A DNA stretch of 64,000 nt from positions 16,196-80,195 of the forward strand of contig NZ_AHJE01000066.1 in NCBI RefSeq assembly GCF_000243095.1, read 5' to 3'. Made by a program: the position numbers and the translations under genes. The stretch comes from Cupriavidus basilensis OR16 (lineage in GTDB: Bacteria > Pseudomonadota > Gammaproteobacteria > Burkholderiales > Burkholderiaceae). The notes under the pieces are model-generated. The model worked only from the letters and a program-made list of their open reading frames with translations, was not told where the DNA came from and searched no databases. Each line of letters starts with the position of its first letter. The first letter of the stretch is position 1. This document shows, one piece after another, positions 8,902 to 18,642 of this stretch.

Positions 8902-8932
8902 GTTTGCCGTTTTGCCGTTTTGCCGTTTTGCC
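8902..8932. repeat. Tandem repeat GTTTTGCC, about four copies
   Basis: One 7-nt and three 8-nt copies in a row (8902-8932) in the 193-bp gap between the convergent macro-domain and racemase-family genes. The flanks hold no gene I can support. Confidence 0.85.
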
Positions 8933-9016
8933 GCCTTGCTGTTTTCTTCGCTGTCCCCGCCCGCTTGCCGGATGTCCTCCCCTGGCCGGGTGGCCCCTAG
9001 CCATTTCGTTCCCGGC

Positions 9017-9727
9017 CTAATTCGCCACCACCACGCCCTCCAGCGCCAGCCCCACCGCAGCCTGCGCATGCAACGCCGTGGTATCGAACACCGGCAGCGC
9101 CACATCATCCTGCCCGATCAGCAGCATGATCTCGGTGCAGCCCAGAATCACCCCGCCCACGCCCAGCGCCTGCAAGTCGCCGATGATGCGCCGGTACACA
9201 TCGCGCGAGGCGTCGCGCACGATGCCGTGGCATAGCTCGTCGTAAATGATCCCGTGGACCAGCGCGCGGTCGGCTGCGTCCGGCACCACGACGTCGATGC
9301 CGTGCTTGTCCCGCATGCGGCCGCGATAAAAGTCCTGCTCCATGGTGAAGGCCGTGCCGAGCAGGCCCACGCGCCGGATGCCGGCGGCGTGCAATGCCTG
9401 CGCGGTAGGATCGACAATGTGGAGAAAGGGAATGTCGAGCGCGGCTTCCAGGGCAGGCGCCACGCGGTGCATGGTGTTGGTGCAGAGCAGCACGAAATCC
9501 GCGCCGGCGGCCTGCACCTGCAGGGCGGCCTGCTGCATGGATTCGCCGAGTTCGTCCCAGCGTTGCGCGTGCTGCAGTGCCTTGATCTGCTCGAAGCTGA
9601 CCGTGACCATGACGCTGCGCGCGTTATGGTGGCCGCCGAGACGTTGTTTCATGTCCAGGTTGATCAGGCGGTAGTATTCGGCCGAGGATTCCCAGCTCAT
9701 GCCGCCGATCAGTCCGATCGTCTTCAT
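9017..9727 (-). CDS. Aspartate/glutamate racemase family protein
   Basis: Protein of 236 residues starting MKTIGLIGGMSWESS, the usual opening of the cytosolic aspartate racemase family. The two catalytic cysteines are present: Cys82 in LLCTNTMH and Cys197 in ILGCTEI. I chose the start at 9727 because AAGGAAGGTCAAG precedes it. It would racemise aspartate or a related acidic amino acid. It is a single gene on the minus strand, and no partner points to the substrate. Confidence 0.85.
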   Translation of the reverse strand: MKTIGLIGGMSWESSAEYYRLINLDMKQRLGGHHNARSVMVTVSFEQIKALQHAQRWDELGESMQQAALQVQAAGADFVLLCTNTMHRVAPALEAALDIPFLHIVDPTAQALHAAGIRRVGLLGTAFTMEQDFYRGRMRDKHGIDVVVPDAADRALVHGIIYDELCHGIVRDASRDVYRRIIGDLQALGVGGVILGCTEIMLLIGQDDVALPVFDTTALHAQAAVGLALEGVVVAN

Positions 9728-9868
9728 CTTGACCTTCCTTGCGCACCGGCGCTGTCGAATCAGGCCAATGTAGCAGCCGGCACCGCGCCTCCCCATGCAC
9801 AGTGCGGCGGATTGCGACCGGGCCAGCGCAGGCGTGCGTGCCTGACGCGGCCCGGCGCGCGCGGCGGA

Positions 9869-10789
9869 TCAGGGCAATGCACTCCGGATCAACAGGTTGA
9901 TGCGCTCCGGCTGCTCATGGATGACCCAGTGCGTGCCGTCCGGAATGCGCTCCAGCCGCATGTCCGGGATGAACTTGTCCAGGCCATCCAGCAGGCTCTT
10001 GGGCAGCGCGGTGTCGCGCTCACCCCAGATCACCAAGGTTGGCACGCGCACCGTGAAGGCGGCGGGATCGAGCCTGGAGATATCGGGAGGCGTCTCGCCG
10101 GCGCCCGGCGGGTGCAAGGGCGACGCGCGGTAATAGTTCACACCGCCGGTCAGCGAGTGGGAGCCGCTGGCGCCGGGCTGCGACCAGGCCGTGTGGTATT
10201 TCTCACGGGTCTCGCCAGCAAACCAGGGCGCGGGCTGCTTGCCCTGCCCGTTCAGGAAGCCTTCGAGCTTGGCGAAGCCGTCCGCCGCCAGCGCGTCTTC
10301 CGATCCCGGCTCGCGCAGCCAGTTCATATAGGCCGAGGCGGCCTGCTGCTGGGGATCGCCGGTCAGCGCCTTGGCGAACAGGTAGGGATGCGGCGAGTTG
10401 ATGATCACCAGCCGCTCCACCATCTGCGGAAACTGGATGGCCAGGTTCCAGCAGATTGCCCCGCCCCAGTCGTGCGCCACCACCACGCAGTGCGAGTAGC
10501 CCAGCGCGTTGATGAGCTGGACCAGGTCCTCGACGATGTGGCGGGGGCGGTAGGCCTCGACTTCCGCGGGCTTGCTGGAGAGGTTGAAGCCGCGCAGGTC
10601 CGGCGCCACGGCGAAGTGGGTCTTGCCGAACTCCGCCAGTTGGGCTTCCCACTCGTACCAGAACTCGGGGAAGCCATGCACGAACAGCACCAGCGGCTTG
10701 CCGCGCTCACCGGCGCTGGCGTAGTGCAGGCGCGTGCCATTGGGCAAGGTGGCGTACTGCAGATGGCGAATGACTGCAGGTTTGGTCAT
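9869..10789 (-). CDS. Alpha/beta hydrolase, epoxide-hydrolase / haloalkane-dehalogenase-like
   Basis: Protein of 306 residues. Seen: HGFPEFWYEWE (38-48, HGxP oxyanion motif), nucleophile Asp107 in AHDWGG (105-110), a cap domain, WGERD for the acid, and DGTHWV with the catalytic His. An Asp nucleophile marks the epoxide hydrolase/dehalogenase branch rather than esterases. GTGAGGAGTTC precedes the start at 10789. It follows an SDR gene in the same direction after 71 bp and is likely co-transcribed. The substrate is unknown. Confidence 0.85.
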   Translation of the reverse strand: MTKPAVIRHLQYATLPNGTRLHYASAGERGKPLVLFVHGFPEFWYEWEAQLAEFGKTHFAVAPDLRGFNLSSKPAEVEAYRPRHIVEDLVQLINALGYSHCVVVAHDWGGAICWNLAIQFPQMVERLVIINSPHPYLFAKALTGDPQQQAASAYMNWLREPGSEDALAADGFAKLEGFLNGQGKQPAPWFAGETREKYHTAWSQPGASGSHSLTGGVNYYRASPLHPPGAGETPPDISRLDPAAFTVRVPTLVIWGERDTALPKSLLDGLDKFIPDMRLERIPDGTHWVIHEQPERINLLIRSALP

Positions 10790-10860
10790 GAACTCCTCAC
10801 TTGCCGCAATGGCTGTCTCAGGTGGACTTGCTGCAGGCCGCACCCGGCGGCCCCCCTGGG

Positions 10861-11763
10861 TTATCCGCGCAAGGCTGCGATGAGCCCGGCACGCACTTCC
10901 GGCTTGTCGGCGAACGGGTCGCTCGGGTTGCGCTGGCTAATGATATCTTCGAAGCGCTGCCGCACGGGATCCAGCTGCTGCGGATGCGAGTAAATGTAGA
11001 AGCCGTTGTCGCGGATGGCATCGAAGGTGAGCTGCGCCACTTCGGCGGCCGTGACCTTGCCCGAGCTGACCGCTTTGTCCGACATGGCTTGCGACACCAG
11101 TTGCGAGCGCGTGGGCGGCGCGTCGTTGGCCAGCCCGGCCGGCCGGTTGCGGCCGGATTGCGTGATGCCGGTCGGCACGAAATACGGGCACAGCACCGAG
11201 CAGCGCACCTGCTCGCTGACCAGGCTCAGATCCTGGTACAGCGATTCGGACAGGGAAACCACGGCGTGCTTGGAGACGTTGTAGACGCCCATCGCGGGTG
11301 GGCTGAGCAAGCCGGCCATGGAGGCCGTATTGACGATATGGCCTTCGAACGACGGATCCTTGGCGGCGGCCGCGAGCATCAGCGGGGTGAAGATGCGCAC
11401 GCCGTGGATCACACCGAAGAGGTTGACGCCCAGCACCCACTCCCAGTCGCGCTCGGTGTTTTCCCACATCAGGCCCCCCGCGCCCACGCCGGCGTTGTTG
11501 AACAGCAGGTTGACCTGGCCGAAGGTAGCGATGGCGGCATCGGCCAGCGCCTGCACCTGCTCGGCCTTGGACACATCCACGCGCACGCCGATCACCGGCA
11601 CACCTTGCGCCTTGAACTCCGCCACGGCGGCATCCAGTGCGTCCTCCTGCACGTCAGCCAGCACCAGCTTCATGCCGAGTCCCGCACCCAGCTTGGCGAA
11701 TTCCTTGCCGAAGCCCGATGCACCGCCGGTGATCACAGCCACCTTGCCCTGGAATTGCTTCAT
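10861..11763 (-). CDS. Short-chain dehydrogenase/reductase
   Basis: NAD(P)-dependent oxidoreductase of 300 residues. TGGASGFG (12-19) binds the cofactor, NNAGVG follows, and YNVSKHA carries the catalytic Tyr and Lys. The C-terminal 60 residues extend beyond the minimal SDR fold, as in SDRs that act on bulky alcohols. GAGAGGCAGACAAC precedes the ATG. It sits 57 bp downstream of the damaged GST gene and upstream of the epoxide-hydrolase-like gene. Substrate unknown. Confidence 0.85.
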   Translation of the reverse strand: MKQFQGKVAVITGGASGFGKEFAKLGAGLGMKLVLADVQEDALDAAVAEFKAQGVPVIGVRVDVSKAEQVQALADAAIATFGQVNLLFNNAGVGAGGLMWENTERDWEWVLGVNLFGVIHGVRIFTPLMLAAAAKDPSFEGHIVNTASMAGLLSPPAMGVYNVSKHAVVSLSESLYQDLSLVSEQVRCSVLCPYFVPTGITQSGRNRPAGLANDAPPTRSQLVSQAMSDKAVSSGKVTAAEVAQLTFDAIRDNGFYIYSHPQQLDPVRQRFEDIISQRNPSDPFADKPEVRAGLIAALRG

Positions 11764-11819
11764 GTTGTCTGCCTCTCGTTGCTGTCGTTGTTATGGAATT
11801 GCCTTGCCGCGCGCGGGGC

Positions 11820-12719
11820 TTAGCCCGCGCGCTGCACTTGATAACCCTGACGCGGGAAATGCACGTTGACCGCGCCCGCACGCGGGTCCTGGCGGCGCAA
11901 GGTGGCGCGGTGGGCGTCCAGCGCCACCAGCACGCCGGCCACGGGGTCGCGCGCGTAGTCCGTCGGCGTCACGGTGACCGCCTCGCCCGCTTCGAAGCCG
12001 CTGTCGGCAGCCACCCCGCCCGGCAGCGCGGCCGGATCGGTGTGTCGCGCCATCGCCAGAGCCGACTCCGAACTGACCACGCGCACCGTGCCGTGGCCAA
12101 AGGCCTTCATGCGCGCATACCAGGCTTGCACAGCCGGATACGCATCCAGCAACTTGGCCAACTCGCTGGCGCGCTGGATAAACCAGACGTTGTGGTACAG
12201 CGAAAAATCCGCCACCGACAGTTCGGCCCCGGCCACATGCGCCACGCCCGCCTTGAATTGCTGCTCGAGCCGCGCGAAGGTTTCATGCAGCATTGCGATA
12301 GCCTCGGGCAACGGCATGCGCAGCGCTGAAAGCCTGCATCTGCGCCGGCGTCAGGTGGCCCAGCATGCTTTGCGCGCCGCCGGCTGGAACAGGTAGGTGA
12401 CGGCGGCGGTAAACAACGCGGTGTCGATCCAGCCAGCGATCAGGCGCGCGGTGGCGGCTTGCGCGGCGGGATACAACGGGCGCGCGGGCGCCGCGCTCTC
12501 GATCACCTCGCAGATCAACGCGGTGTCGCAATAGATGTCGGCCCCCACCTGCAGGATCGGGGTGCGGCGGTAGCCGCCGGTCAGCGCCACCACGTCGGGC
12601 TTGGGCATGATGGGCGGGATTTCCACCGCTTGCCACGCCAGGCCCTTCGCGCCCATCAACAGGCGGATCTTCTCGGAGAACGGTGAGGTTGCGTACTGGT
12701 GAAGGATAAGGTCTGCCAT
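11820..12719 (-). pseudogene. Glutathione S-transferase, broken by two frame changes
   Basis: The N-terminal part (12719 downwards, MADLILHQYATSPFSEK ... VTYLFQPA) is a thioredoxin-fold GST domain. Its frame stops after KACWAT. The next segment, AQSMLGHLTPAQMQAF, is found in a second frame, and the C-terminal helical domain from MPLPEAIAMLHETF to 11820 is in a third. The two switches fall at about 12380-12390 and 12318-12330. An intact gene would encode about 300 residues. Either it is a true pseudogene or the sequence has two indels here. AAGGATAAGG-type purines are absent ahead of the start. Confidence 0.8.
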
Positions 12720-12907
12720 GGTGTCGGAATCGATTGTGTTGCCAGTCTGATGCCAGCCTGAAACCAGCCTCAAGCCAGCTTTCTGTCAGCCTGAAATCTC
12801 TCTTATGCCTGCTGCCGGTGCGCCGGGCGAATGCCGCCAGGGGTATCAGCAAGGCGCGTGCCTGCTATTGCTCGATCTCTGCTGTCACGCCATCAACTTC
12901 AGCTGGA

Positions 12908-13729
12908 CTACCGCCCCGTTTGCTTCAGCGCCTTGAGCGCCATGTTCTCGACCAGGCGCGGCGCCAGCAGCTTGAGCCACAGCCCCAGCCGGCCCTTGCC
13001 GGTCATCACCAGTTCGCGCTTGCGCCCGGCCATGGCCGCCAGCATCTGGCGCGCGCATTCCTGCACGCTCATGGCGCCCTCCTCGCGCAGCCGGCTTTCG
13101 CCCAGCGGGCGGCCATCGGGCCCGAAGCCGTTGATGCGCGTATCGGTCGCCACCACACCGGGGAACACCACGCACACATCCACGCCGGAGCCGCGCAGCT
13201 CAGCCCTCAGCGCCTCGCAGAATCCCGCCAGCGCGAACTTGCTGGCCGAGTAGGCGGTGCGGCCCGGCACGCCGATCTTGCCGGCCAGGCTGGACACCGC
13301 CACCATCAGGCCACCGCGCTCGCGCAGGTGCGGCAGGGCCTCGCGCGTGCACCACATGGCGCCAAAGTAGTTCACGCGCATGACCTGCTCGTAGTAGCTG
13401 TAGTCCGATACCTGTTCAAAGTACCCGTGGGCGGACACGCCGGCATTGTTGACCAGCACGTCGAGCCCGCCGTACTGCGCCACCACCGTGGCCACCAGCC
13501 GCCGGCAATCGGCCTCATCAGACACGTCGACGCGCCAGACGCCTACGTCGACGTCCGGGTGCTGGCGGCGGATGCGCTGCGCCAGCGCCTGCAGCATGTC
13601 GACACGGCGCGCGGCCAGCGCGAGCCGCGCACCCTGGCGCGCCAGCAACAGCGCCAGCTCGGCGCCAATGCCGTCGGAAGCGCCGGTGATCAACACAACC
13701 TTGCCGGTGAATGGAGCAGAGGCGGCCAT
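12908..13729 (-). CDS. Short-chain dehydrogenase/reductase
   Basis: SDR of 273 residues. Seen: TGASDGIG for cofactor binding, NNAGVS, and YSASKFA with the catalytic Tyr/Lys. The C-terminus is hydrophobic and basic (GLWLKLLAPRLVENMALKAL), which suggests membrane contact as in lipid-active SDRs. The start at 13729 lies 4 bp after the stop of the class II aldolase gene, so the pair is probably translated together. Confidence 0.85.
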   Translation of the reverse strand: MAASAPFTGKVVLITGASDGIGAELALLLARQGARLALAARRVDMLQALAQRIRRQHPDVDVGVWRVDVSDEADCRRLVATVVAQYGGLDVLVNNAGVSAHGYFEQVSDYSYYEQVMRVNYFGAMWCTREALPHLRERGGLMVAVSSLAGKIGVPGRTAYSASKFALAGFCEALRAELRGSGVDVCVVFPGVVATDTRINGFGPDGRPLGESRLREEGAMSVQECARQMLAAMAGRKRELVMTGKGRLGLWLKLLAPRLVENMALKALKQTGR

Positions 13730-13733
13730 GACT

Positions 13734-14588
13734 TCAATCCAGCAGGTCGGGCTGTTCCTTGACGATGCGGGCATACAGCGGCTGGAACTGGAACCAGCCC
13801 GCCTGCGCCGTGCCGACGATCGAGTACGCCTGGCGCGCGGCCGCGTCGGAGATGATCTTCAGCGGCGCATTGGTGCGCGCGGCGGCGGCCTCGGCCAGCA
13901 ACTGCACCTGGCATGAGCGCTCCATGGTGATGAACCACCAGGCGGCTTCGTCCACCGTCTTGCCCACCGTCAGCAAGCCATGGTTCTGCAGGATCGCGGC
14001 CTTGTTGCTGCCCAGCGCGTTGGCGATGCGCTGGCCTTCGTCCAACTCCACCACCACGCCGCCGAAATCGTCGTAGAGCGCGTGGTCGTTGTAGAAGGCG
14101 CACACGTCCTGCGTCAGCGGGTCGAGCGTGCGGCCCAGCGTGGACCAGGCGCGGCCATGGGTGCTGTGCGAGTGCGCGGCCGCGACCGCGTCTTCACGGG
14201 TCTGGTGCACGCGCGAATGGATGGCGAAGGCTGCCGCGTTGACCGGGTAATCGCCCTCCACCACGTCGCCATGGTGGTCGCAGCGGATCAGGTTGGACAC
14301 CTTGACCTGGCTGAAATGCACGCCGAACGGGTTGACCCAGAACGTATCCGGGAATTCGGGATCGCGTGCGGTGATGTGACCAGCCACGCCTTCGTCAAAG
14401 CCGAACTTGGAGAACAGGCGGAAGGCCGCGGCCAGCCGCTGCTTGCGGTGCAGGCGCTCTTCGGCCGGTGTATCGAACTTCGGCGGGCGCGGCAACACGC
14501 GGTACCTGGCCTTGACCTCTTCGGACATGCCGGCGGCCATTTCGTCCTGGTCGGCCTGGGGCTTGGTGCTTTCTGCAGGGGCGTTCAT
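13734..14588 (-). CDS. Class II aldolase/adducin-domain protein
   Basis: Protein of 284 residues with one class II aldolase domain after a charged 50-residue N-terminus. Seen: GHITARDP, AHSHSTHGRAW with two metal-binding His, and LQNHGLLTVG with the third His. Unlike the OtnC-like protein at 12, all three metal ligands are kept. Many members are annotated only by fold; substrates range from sugar phosphates to hydroxy ketones. AAGGAGACTCCCC precedes the start. It is followed at once by an SDR. Confidence 0.82.
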   Translation of the reverse strand: MNAPAESTKPQADQDEMAAGMSEEVKARYRVLPRPPKFDTPAEERLHRKQRLAAAFRLFSKFGFDEGVAGHITARDPEFPDTFWVNPFGVHFSQVKVSNLIRCDHHGDVVEGDYPVNAAAFAIHSRVHQTREDAVAAAHSHSTHGRAWSTLGRTLDPLTQDVCAFYNDHALYDDFGGVVVELDEGQRIANALGSNKAAILQNHGLLTVGKTVDEAAWWFITMERSCQVQLLAEAAAARTNAPLKIISDAAARQAYSIVGTAQAGWFQFQPLYARIVKEQPDLLD

Positions 14589-14655
14589 GGGGAGTCTCCT
14601 TGTTTTACCACTGCCGCGCGCAAGCATCGAAGCCGCGCGCGCGGCAACCTCCGAC

Positions 14656-15666
14656 TTAAACCAGCTTGACCAGCTGCTTGCCGAAATTCTTGCCCTTGAG
14701 CAGGCCCATGAAGGCTTCCGGCGCGCTCGCCAGGCCTTGGGCGATGCTTTCGCGGAACTTGAGCTTGCCTTGCGCGACGGCGGTGCCGAGTTCCTGCAGG
14801 GCTTGCGGCCACACGTCCATGTGCTCGGAGACGATAAAGCCTTCCACGGTCAGGCGCGAGACCAGGATCAGTTGCGGGTTCTTCAGCGGCATCGGCTGGC
14901 CGTCGTAGCCGGCGATCATGCCGCAGATGGCGATGCGGCCAAAGGCGTTCATGCGGGCCAGCACGGTGTCGAGGATCTCGCCGCCGACGTTCTCGAAGTA
15001 GCCATCCACGCCGTCCGGAGTGGCTTCCTTGAACATCGTGTACAGCTCCTTGCTGTCCTTGGCGGCCTTGTAGTCGACGCAGGCGTCAAAGCCGAGCTCA
15101 TTGACCACGTAGTCGCACTTGTCCTTGCCGCCGGCAAAGCCCACCACGCGGCAGCCCTGCAGCTTGGCCAGCTGGCCCACCACGCTGCCAACGGCGCCGG
15201 AGGCCGCGCTCACTACGATGGTCTTGCCCGCCTTCGGCTGGATGATCTTGTTCAGGCCGTACCAGGCCGTCACGCCGGGCATGCCGACCGAGCCGAGATA
15301 GGCGGACAGCGGGATATGGGTGGTATCGACCTTCTGGATGCCGATGCCATTGGTGACGCCCATTTCCTGCCAGCCGAACATGCCGACCACCTTGTCGCCG
15401 ACGGCATACTTGGGGTTCTTGGTCGCCACGATTTCGCCCACCGTACCGCCGATCATGACCTCACCCAGCGGTTGCGGCGTGGCGTACGACTTGCCATCGT
15501 TCATGCGGCCACGCATATAGGGGTCGAGCGACAGGAAGTGGTTGCGGACCAGCACCTCGCCGTCGCCGATCGCGGGCACAGGCACCTCTTCCAGGCGGAA
15601 GTTGTCAGGGGTCACGGCGCCGGTAGGACGCGATGCCAGGACGATGCGCTTGTAGGTGTTCGACAT
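14656..15666 (-). CDS. NADP-dependent oxidoreductase, MDR family (curcumin/alkenal reductase-like)
   Basis: Zinc-free medium-chain reductase of 336 residues. Seen: SLDPYMRGRM near residue 47, GVTAWYGL, and SAASGAVGSVVGQLAK for nucleotide binding. This combination is typical of the leukotriene B4 dehydrogenase/CurA branch, which reduces the C=C bond of alpha,beta-unsaturated ketones and aldehydes. AAGGAAACCATC precedes the ATG. It is separated by 67 bp from the aldolase gene downstream. Confidence 0.88.
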   Translation of the reverse strand: MSNTYKRIVLASRPTGAVTPDNFRLEEVPVPAIGDGEVLVRNHFLSLDPYMRGRMNDGKSYATPQPLGEVMIGGTVGEIVATKNPKYAVGDKVVGMFGWQEMGVTNGIGIQKVDTTHIPLSAYLGSVGMPGVTAWYGLNKIIQPKAGKTIVVSAASGAVGSVVGQLAKLQGCRVVGFAGGKDKCDYVVNELGFDACVDYKAAKDSKELYTMFKEATPDGVDGYFENVGGEILDTVLARMNAFGRIAICGMIAGYDGQPMPLKNPQLILVSRLTVEGFIVSEHMDVWPQALQELGTAVAQGKLKFRESIAQGLASAPEAFMGLLKGKNFGKQLVKLV

Positions 15667-15754
15667 GATGGTTTCCTTACAGTGAAATGGGCAAGGACAC
15701 TCGTCCGTTGCCGTTCGTTGTGGGTGGTGGCTAGCGGGTCGGCCTGCTAGCCTG

Positions 15755-17158
15755 TTATTTCATCAATGACAGCGCCAGTGCCCGATATGCGCGATGCGTG
15801 ACGGGGTCGTTGGCGCCGTTGGCGGCGATGGGATGCGAGGCGTAGCGCACGATGGTGAGTTCCGCCTTGGGATCGACATAGATACGCTGGCCGTGGATGC
15901 CCCGTGCCTCGAACACGCCGTGGTCGTCGTTCGATACCCACCACATCGAGCGGTAGCTCCAGCCCGGCAAGGTGGCATAGCCCGCCTTGGCGAACTTGGC
16001 TCGGTCGCCGCCGCGGCGGATGTCCGCCACCACTTCGGCCGGGATGATCTGCTGGCCGTTGAAGCGTCCGCCATTGCGCATGGTCTCGCCAAAGCGGGCC
16101 AAGTCGCGCAGCGTGGTGTTGAGACCGCCGCCGCCGGATTCGCTGCCGATGCTGTCCACCATGAAGTAGGCATCGTTCTCCGCGCCCATCTTTTGCCAGA
16201 CGCGCTCGGAAAGCAGCTTGGCCAGCGACTGCCCGGACACGCGCTTGACGATCCAGGCCAGGACTTCGGCGTTGACGGTCTTGTAGGCGAAGGCCTGGTC
16301 ATGCTCGCCTTCCTTCTTCAAGGTGGCAAGGAACGCATAGAAGGTCTTGGGCCCGGCATAGCCAGGCTCGAGCGGCATCATGCCGCCGGCACGGCTGTAG
16401 TCCCAGATCTCGGCCTTGGGATCAGCGTAGTTCTCCGAGTACTTGACGCCCACCGTCATGTCCATGACTTCGCGCACGGTGGCGTCGCCGTAGGCGGTGC
16501 CCGCCATCTCTGGCAGGTAGCGCGTAACGGGCGCGGCAGGGTCGAGCTTGCCGTCCGCCACCAGCATGGCGGCCAGGGTGCCGACGAAGGACTTGGTCAC
16601 CGACATGGCGATGTGCGGCGTGTGATCGTCGAGCGCGCCGAAGTACTTCTCGTACACCACGCGGCCCTTGTGCATTACCAGGATGCCATCCGTGTAGGTC
16701 AGGCCCAGCATGTCGTTGAAGGTGCGGCGGGTGCCGTCGGCATCGGTAAACGGCACGCCGCCGATATCGTGCTCGGCACGCGGCAATGCGCTGACCGGCC
16801 CGCGCCCGTGCCACACCGCCGCGGTCGGGACCAGTTCGCGGATATGCGAGAAGCTCCAGCGCGTGCGCGGGAAGCCGTTGCTGGCAGGGGTGAAGCTGAT
16901 CACCTTGGCGGCTGCCGGGGGAAAGCCCTGCATCCAGCCCGCCGTAACGGGATCGGTCGCGGCCGCGTCCGGGAACATGGGTGCGGCGGGTGCGGCGGGT
17001 GCGGCAGGCGCGGCGGGCGTCGCTACCGGCGCGCCGGCCGAAGGAACGGGTGCATTCTGGGCTTGGCCCGGCTGGTACATGGCAAGGGCTCCTGCGCCGA
17101 AGGCGGCGAGCACGGTCAGTCTCAATCGCCGCGTGGCGGCAATCCCTTCAAACAGCAT
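15755..17158 (-). CDS. Serine hydrolase, class C beta-lactamase / NylB-like family
   Basis: Exported or membrane-anchored protein of 467 residues. An N-terminal hydrophobic segment (RLTVLAAFGAGALAMY) ends in AQA. A linker of repeated Ala-Ala-Pro (about 45-60) follows, then the SVTK nucleophile motif (186-189) and GVKYSENYADP (237-247) with the Tyr region, as in 6-aminohexanoate-dimer hydrolase (NylB). It probably hydrolyses an ester or amide. AAGGAGACAAG precedes the ATG. The Ala-Pro linker is encoded by short GC-rich repeats near 16980-17020, so its length may vary. Confidence 0.85.
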   Translation of the reverse strand: MLFEGIAATRRLRLTVLAAFGAGALAMYQPGQAQNAPVPSAGAPVATPAAPAAPAAPAAPMFPDAAATDPVTAGWMQGFPPAAAKVISFTPASNGFPRTRWSFSHIRELVPTAAVWHGRGPVSALPRAEHDIGGVPFTDADGTRRTFNDMLGLTYTDGILVMHKGRVVYEKYFGALDDHTPHIAMSVTKSFVGTLAAMLVADGKLDPAAPVTRYLPEMAGTAYGDATVREVMDMTVGVKYSENYADPKAEIWDYSRAGGMMPLEPGYAGPKTFYAFLATLKKEGEHDQAFAYKTVNAEVLAWIVKRVSGQSLAKLLSERVWQKMGAENDAYFMVDSIGSESGGGGLNTTLRDLARFGETMRNGGRFNGQQIIPAEVVADIRRGGDRAKFAKAGYATLPGWSYRSMWWVSNDDHGVFEARGIHGQRIYVDPKAELTIVRYASHPIAANGANDPVTHRAYRALALSLMK

Positions 17159-17254
17159 CTTGTCTCCTTTTTTGTTTTAAATGTGCTGCGCGCCGCCGGC
17201 TTCAGTGACCCTGTGCCGGTCTTGTGACTGGAACTCCTGCCCTGCCCCGCGGCC

Positions 17255-17698
17255 TCAGCCGTCCGCGCCGGTATCGGAAGCGCCGCTCGCGGCCCGCTGC
17301 GGCGGCACACGCTTGACGAACTTGAACGTGCCCGACCCGCGCGACACGGTCTTGCCATCGGCATCGACGATCTCCGCCTCGCAAAAGGCCATGGTGCTGG
17401 TGCGGTGCACGCACTGGCCGCGCGCGATGAGCGTGCCGCGGCCGGGCGCCATGAAACTGGTCTTCATCTCGATGGTCACCACCCCGCGGCCGTCGGGATC
17501 GGCAGCGCGGCCGGCGATGGCCATGGCCACGTCGAGCAGCGTCATCAGCACGCCGCCGTGGGCCATGTCCCAGCTGTTCTGGTGGCGCGTTTCCAGCGCC
17601 AGCTCGATCTCGCTGCCCTCCTTGTCCATGCGGGTGCATTGCACGCCGAGATCGGCGAGGAAGGGAATCTTGAGGGGAAATCCGTTGGTTTTAGTCAT
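17255..17698 (-). CDS. PaaI-type acyl-CoA thioesterase (hotdog fold)
   Basis: Thioesterase of 147 residues. HQNSWDMAHGGVLMTLLDVAMA is the PaaI active-site helix with its HGG turn, and KTSFMAPGRG is the conserved strand region. The start at 17698 has a poor ribosome site but is where family similarity begins; an upstream start at 17764 would add 22 unconserved residues. It lies 92 bp after the SDR gene in a minus-strand acyl-CoA cluster. Confidence 0.82.
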   Translation of the reverse strand: MTKTNGFPLKIPFLADLGVQCTRMDKEGSEIELALETRHQNSWDMAHGGVLMTLLDVAMAIAGRAADPDGRGVVTIEMKTSFMAPGRGTLIARGQCVHRTSTMAFCEAEIVDADGKTVSRGSGTFKFVKRVPPQRAASGASDTGADG

Positions 17699-17790
17699 AG
17701 TTGCTAGTGAGGCGAAGACGGTACGGCTGGCCGCGCGGCGAGGCGAAAAAGCCCCGCCCTGCACGGGCCAACCGCATTAGAGCATGGACC

Positions 17791-18573
17791 TTATACCGCG
17801 CTCACGCCGCCATCCACCGCCAGCACCTGGCCGGTGATGTGCTTGCCGGCGGCGCTGGCGAACAGCAGCGCCGCGCCCTTCAGGTCTTCGTCGTCACCCA
17901 GCCGGTGCAGCGGCACCGACGCGCACATGGCATCCACCCCAAGGCGGTCCAGCGAGCCCTGCGTCATCTTGGAGGGGAAGAAGCCCGGCGCCAGCGCGTT
18001 CACCGTGATGTTGTGCTCGCCCCACTCGGCCGCCAGCGTGCGGGTGAAGTTGACCACCGCGCCCTTGGAGGTGTTGTAGGCAATGGTTTCCATCGAACCC
18101 GGCGGGTTGCCCGCCAGGCCGGCGATGGAGGCAACGTTGATGATGCGGCCATAGCGGCGCGGAATCATCGACAGCTTGCCGATGCGCTGCGACAGCAGGA
18201 ACACACCGCGGATATTCAGGTTCATCACCTTGTCCCAAGCCTCCACCGGATGGTCCTCGGCGGGCGCGCCCCAGGTGGCGCCGGCGTTGTTGACGAGAAT
18301 GTCGACATGGCCCAGCTTGGCCAGTGCCTCGTCGGCCAGGCGCACGATATCCGCGTCGCGCGCGCCGTCGGCGGCGATCCACTCGGCATCGATGCCGAGC
18401 GCCTTCAGGTGGGCTTGCGCCGCTTGCAGCTCGTCGGCCTTGCGCGCCGACAGCACGATGCGCGCGCCTTGCTCGCCGAGCGCTTCGGCGATCTGCAGGC
18501 CAAGCCCGCGCGAGCCGCCGGTGATCAGCGCCGTCTTGCCCTTGAGGTCGAACAATTGCTGGATGGTGTTCAT
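17791..18573 (-). CDS. Short-chain dehydrogenase/reductase, FabG-like
   Basis: SDR of 260 residues: TGGSRGLG cofactor motif, NNAGATWG, YNTSKGA catalytic Tyr/Lys, and C-terminal VDGGVSAV. The pattern is of the 3-oxoacyl reductase/gluconate 5-dehydrogenase type. It lies 69 bp after the acyl-CoA dehydrogenase gene in the same direction, so a role in beta-oxidation of a modified acyl chain is plausible but inferred. Confidence 0.85.
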   Translation of the reverse strand: MNTIQQLFDLKGKTALITGGSRGLGLQIAEALGEQGARIVLSARKADELQAAQAHLKALGIDAEWIAADGARDADIVRLADEALAKLGHVDILVNNAGATWGAPAEDHPVEAWDKVMNLNIRGVFLLSQRIGKLSMIPRRYGRIINVASIAGLAGNPPGSMETIAYNTSKGAVVNFTRTLAAEWGEHNITVNALAPGFFPSKMTQGSLDRLGVDAMCASVPLHRLGDDEDLKGAALLFASAAGKHITGQVLAVDGGVSAV

Positions 18574-18642
18574 GGTGTTTCCCGATTTGGTATGGCGCGC
18601 GCAGATCGGTGCGCGCGCTCGTTCATCTTGCGTGGATGCCGC

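Noticed and set aside
9254..10993. 579-residue plus-strand open frame
   Set aside because: Antisense to the racemase-family and hydrolase genes, both with full catalytic motifs.
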